Made by a program: the position numbers and the translations under genes. Below the pieces are notes generated by a model. The model did no database searches and had not been told where the DNA came from. It saw only the letters and a program-made list of their open reading frames with translations. Of a stretch of DNA of 38,319 bases, positions 38,178-38,319 are shown piece after piece. The DNA lies in NCBI GenBank assembly GCA_012523775.1, contig JAAYTK010000088.1:1-38319 (forward strand). The letters are read 5' to 3'. Numbering within the stretch: the stretch's first letter is position 1; every line of letters begins with the position of its first letter. This stretch comes from Clostridiales bacterium. GTDB taxonomy: Bacteria > Bacillota > Clostridia > Lachnospirales > Lachnospiraceae.

Positions 38178-38227
38178 AGTTTAACCTCCTTAAAATAATT
38201 GATGGTCTGTTAACTTAATAATAAAAA

Positions 38228-38319
38228 TGAGACCTGAAACGCCTCTGGTATAATGGAATCGTCAAACACACATTACCTCCCAGAAAGGAGCGTTCAAGTC
38301 TCATGACTATTATACCATC
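38228..38319 (+). mobile_element. possible edge of an insertion element, truncated by window end
   Basis: ATGAGACCTGAAACGCCTC (38228-38246) and the inverse of the sequence near 38287-38306 (ATGAGACTTGAACGCTCC) form an imperfect inverted repeat. TGGTATAAT (38247-38255) is also inverted at 38309-38317. After AAAGGAG an ATG at 38303-38305 opens a frame starting MTIIP that runs off the window. This looks like the left end of an insertion sequence with the start of its transposase, but too little is visible to assign a family. Confidence 0.3.

Overview
The window looks like the replication-origin segment of a low-GC Gram-positive chromosome, most likely a clostridium of the Lachnospiraceae type. 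The reasons are AT-rich DNA, AAGGAGG ribosome-binding sites, occasional TTG and GTG starts, the order rsmG-mnmG-mnmE-jag-yidC-yidD-rnpA-rpmH / oriC / dnaA-dnaN-yaaA-recF-gyrB-gyrA, an AgrD-type peptide and a GH5 cellulase of clostridial style. The species cannot be fixed from sequence alone.

Left arm (1-8903, minus strand, leading away from the origin): rpmH, rnpA, yidD, yidC and jag run as one block that ends at an intrinsic terminator (6001-6040). It is followed by mnmE, mnmG and rsmG, then a cytoplasmic DegS/DegU-like two-component pair. Origin (about 8904-9281): an rpmH promoter, DnaA boxes and the dnaA leader; weaker DnaA-box-like sites and AT-rich DNA continue between dnaA and dnaN. Right arm (9282-19591, plus strand): dnaA, dnaN, an unusual duplicated palindromic repeat, yaaA, recF, gyrB, gyrA and a two-subunit class I fumarase. 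Then come tRNA-Ser(GCU) with its own promoter and terminator, a membrane-anchored zinc-ribbon protein on the minus strand, and a lipoprotein GH5 endoglucanase.

Accessory region (22568-38319): a thiopeptide-type (thiazolyl peptide) RiPP gene cluster. It has a 61-codon Ser/Cys/Gly-rich precursor gene, an ABC exporter pair, a LanB-type dehydratase N-domain protein, two LanB C-domain-type proteins (one keeps an RYGG motif, one is divergent), a large RRE/E1-like protein, a YcaO cyclodehydratase ending in PHPFP, two SagB-like dehydrogenases and a second E1-like protein with CxxC/CxC zinc ligands. This is the set expected to make azoles and dehydroalanines, and possibly a central pyridine macrocycle. 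Next is an Agr-like regulatory module: a LytTR response regulator, an AgrC-like GHKL kinase and, convergent to them, an AgrD-like cyclic-thiolactone peptide gene. No AgrB is visible, and the DNA upstream of the AgrD-like gene looks like the edge of an insertion element that runs off the window.

How it may work together (inference): an autoinducer made from the AgrD-like peptide would be sensed by the AgrC-like kinase, and the LytTR regulator would switch on the precursor promoter (TTGAGT-17-TATAAT), just upstream of which lies a direct GTTTCAT repeat with 20-nt period. The precursor gene is bracketed by a perfect 14-bp inverted repeat, the most unexpected small-scale signal in the window. No dedicated leader protease, rRNA methyltransferase or other target-protection gene is visible.
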